DNA of 5,322 nucleotides from Acetatifactor sp. (GTDB taxonomy: Bacteria > Bacillota > Clostridia > Lachnospirales > Lachnospiraceae): positions 1 through 5,322 of the forward strand of contig JAILPF010000482.1 of NCBI GenBank assembly GCA_024699575.1, written 5' to 3'. Below the pieces are notes generated by a model that saw nothing but the letters and a program-made list of their open reading frames with translations, was not told the DNA's origin and ran no database searches. Both the position numbers and the translations under genes were made by a program. Positions 5,033 through 5,322 of the stretch are shown here, piece by piece (the first letter of the stretch is position 1; every line of letters begins with the position of its first letter).

Positions 5033-5322
5033 TGCGTAAATTTCTGGGATCGATTGTCTTAATATTTACAATTTGTGCGCTTATTTTATCGTCTGTTGAG
5101 CCGGTTTTGGCTGACAGCAAAAAGAAGGCGTCAAAAAAGGAGGAGAGTACTATCTGTTTCAATCAAAAAAAAGTCAAGCAAAATCTTGACGCAGAAGCGG
5201 CAGGAAGATATGCCGTATGTATTCAATATGTGAATGGGGGAGCAGCAGAGACTTTGACCGCTAAGGTGGGCGGGAAGAAGACAACGGTGACGCTGACACC
5301 GATGCTCAATGCTGATACTCCC
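5032..5322 (+). CDS. Secreted protein, N-terminal part, possibly carbohydrate-binding (3' truncated)
   Basis: The frame is open from ATG 5032 to the right edge (97 codons). Residues 1-27 are a good signal peptide: MRK, a hydrophobic core (FLGSIVLIFTICALIL), then VLA as a signal peptidase I site before Asp28. There is no lipobox. A lysine-rich linker (28-38, DSKKKASKKEE) follows. From about residue 58 the pattern AEAAGRYAVCIQYVNGGAAETL, then VGGKKTTVTLTP, alternates as in beta strands. It resembles the core of CBM6/CBM35-type carbohydrate-binding modules, where a Gly-Tyr strand and a conserved 'V-N/G-G-K' turn are usual. The resemblance is by eye only. Being divergent from an AraC regulator suits a secreted carbohydrate-active enzyme or binding protein (inference). 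A different secreted beta-sandwich protein cannot be excluded. Confidence 0.65.
   Translation, partial: MRKFLGSIVLIFTICALILSSVEPVLADSKKKASKKEESTICFNQKKVKQNLDAEAAGRYAVCIQYVNGGAAETLTAKVGGKKTTVTLTPMLNADTP

Overview
The window looks like a chromosomal piece of a Gram-positive anaerobe of the Clostridia, most likely a gut-type Lachnospiraceae. This is inferred from strong GGAGG-type ribosome binding sites, sigma-A-like promoters, AT-rich intergenic DNA, and the pairing of a family 38 mannosidase with a condensation-fold acyltransferase and a zinc-ribbon membrane protein. Genus cannot be decided from the sequence alone.

Layout. Bases 1-1294 (+) hold the C-terminal part of a GH38 alpha-mannosidase whose catalytic domain lies upstream of the window. 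After an 80-bp gap with a good extended -10 promoter comes a two-gene operon (+): a 430-aa acyltransferase of the alcohol acetyltransferase/condensation-domain fold with an HxxxDG active site, and, 11 nt later, a 231-aa protein with an N-terminal CxxC/CxxC zinc ribbon and six membrane segments. A perfect 14-bp stem-loop with T tracts on both sides (3406-3438) ends this operon. It can also serve the gene converging from the right.

On the minus strand is a 115-aa lipoprotein (3524-3871). Its mature part is about half Glu/Asp and is built from heptad repeats. It has a clear promoter of its own. Upstream of it, on the same strand, is an AraC-family regulator with an N-terminal cupin (4033-4896). 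Across a 135-bp divergent intergenic region the start of a secreted protein (5032 to the edge, +) appears: a signal peptide, a lysine-rich linker and the beginning of what resembles a carbohydrate-binding beta-sandwich.

How the parts may work together. The mannosidase on the left, and the AraC regulator divergent from a secreted possibly sugar-binding protein on the right, both suggest a carbohydrate-use neighbourhood. The acyltransferase/membrane-protein pair and the acidic lipoprotein are separate transcription units that look like cell-envelope functions. Their substrates cannot be read from the sequence. No RNA genes, CRISPR arrays, insertion sequences or phage genes were seen. No gap between genes exceeds about 160 bp.
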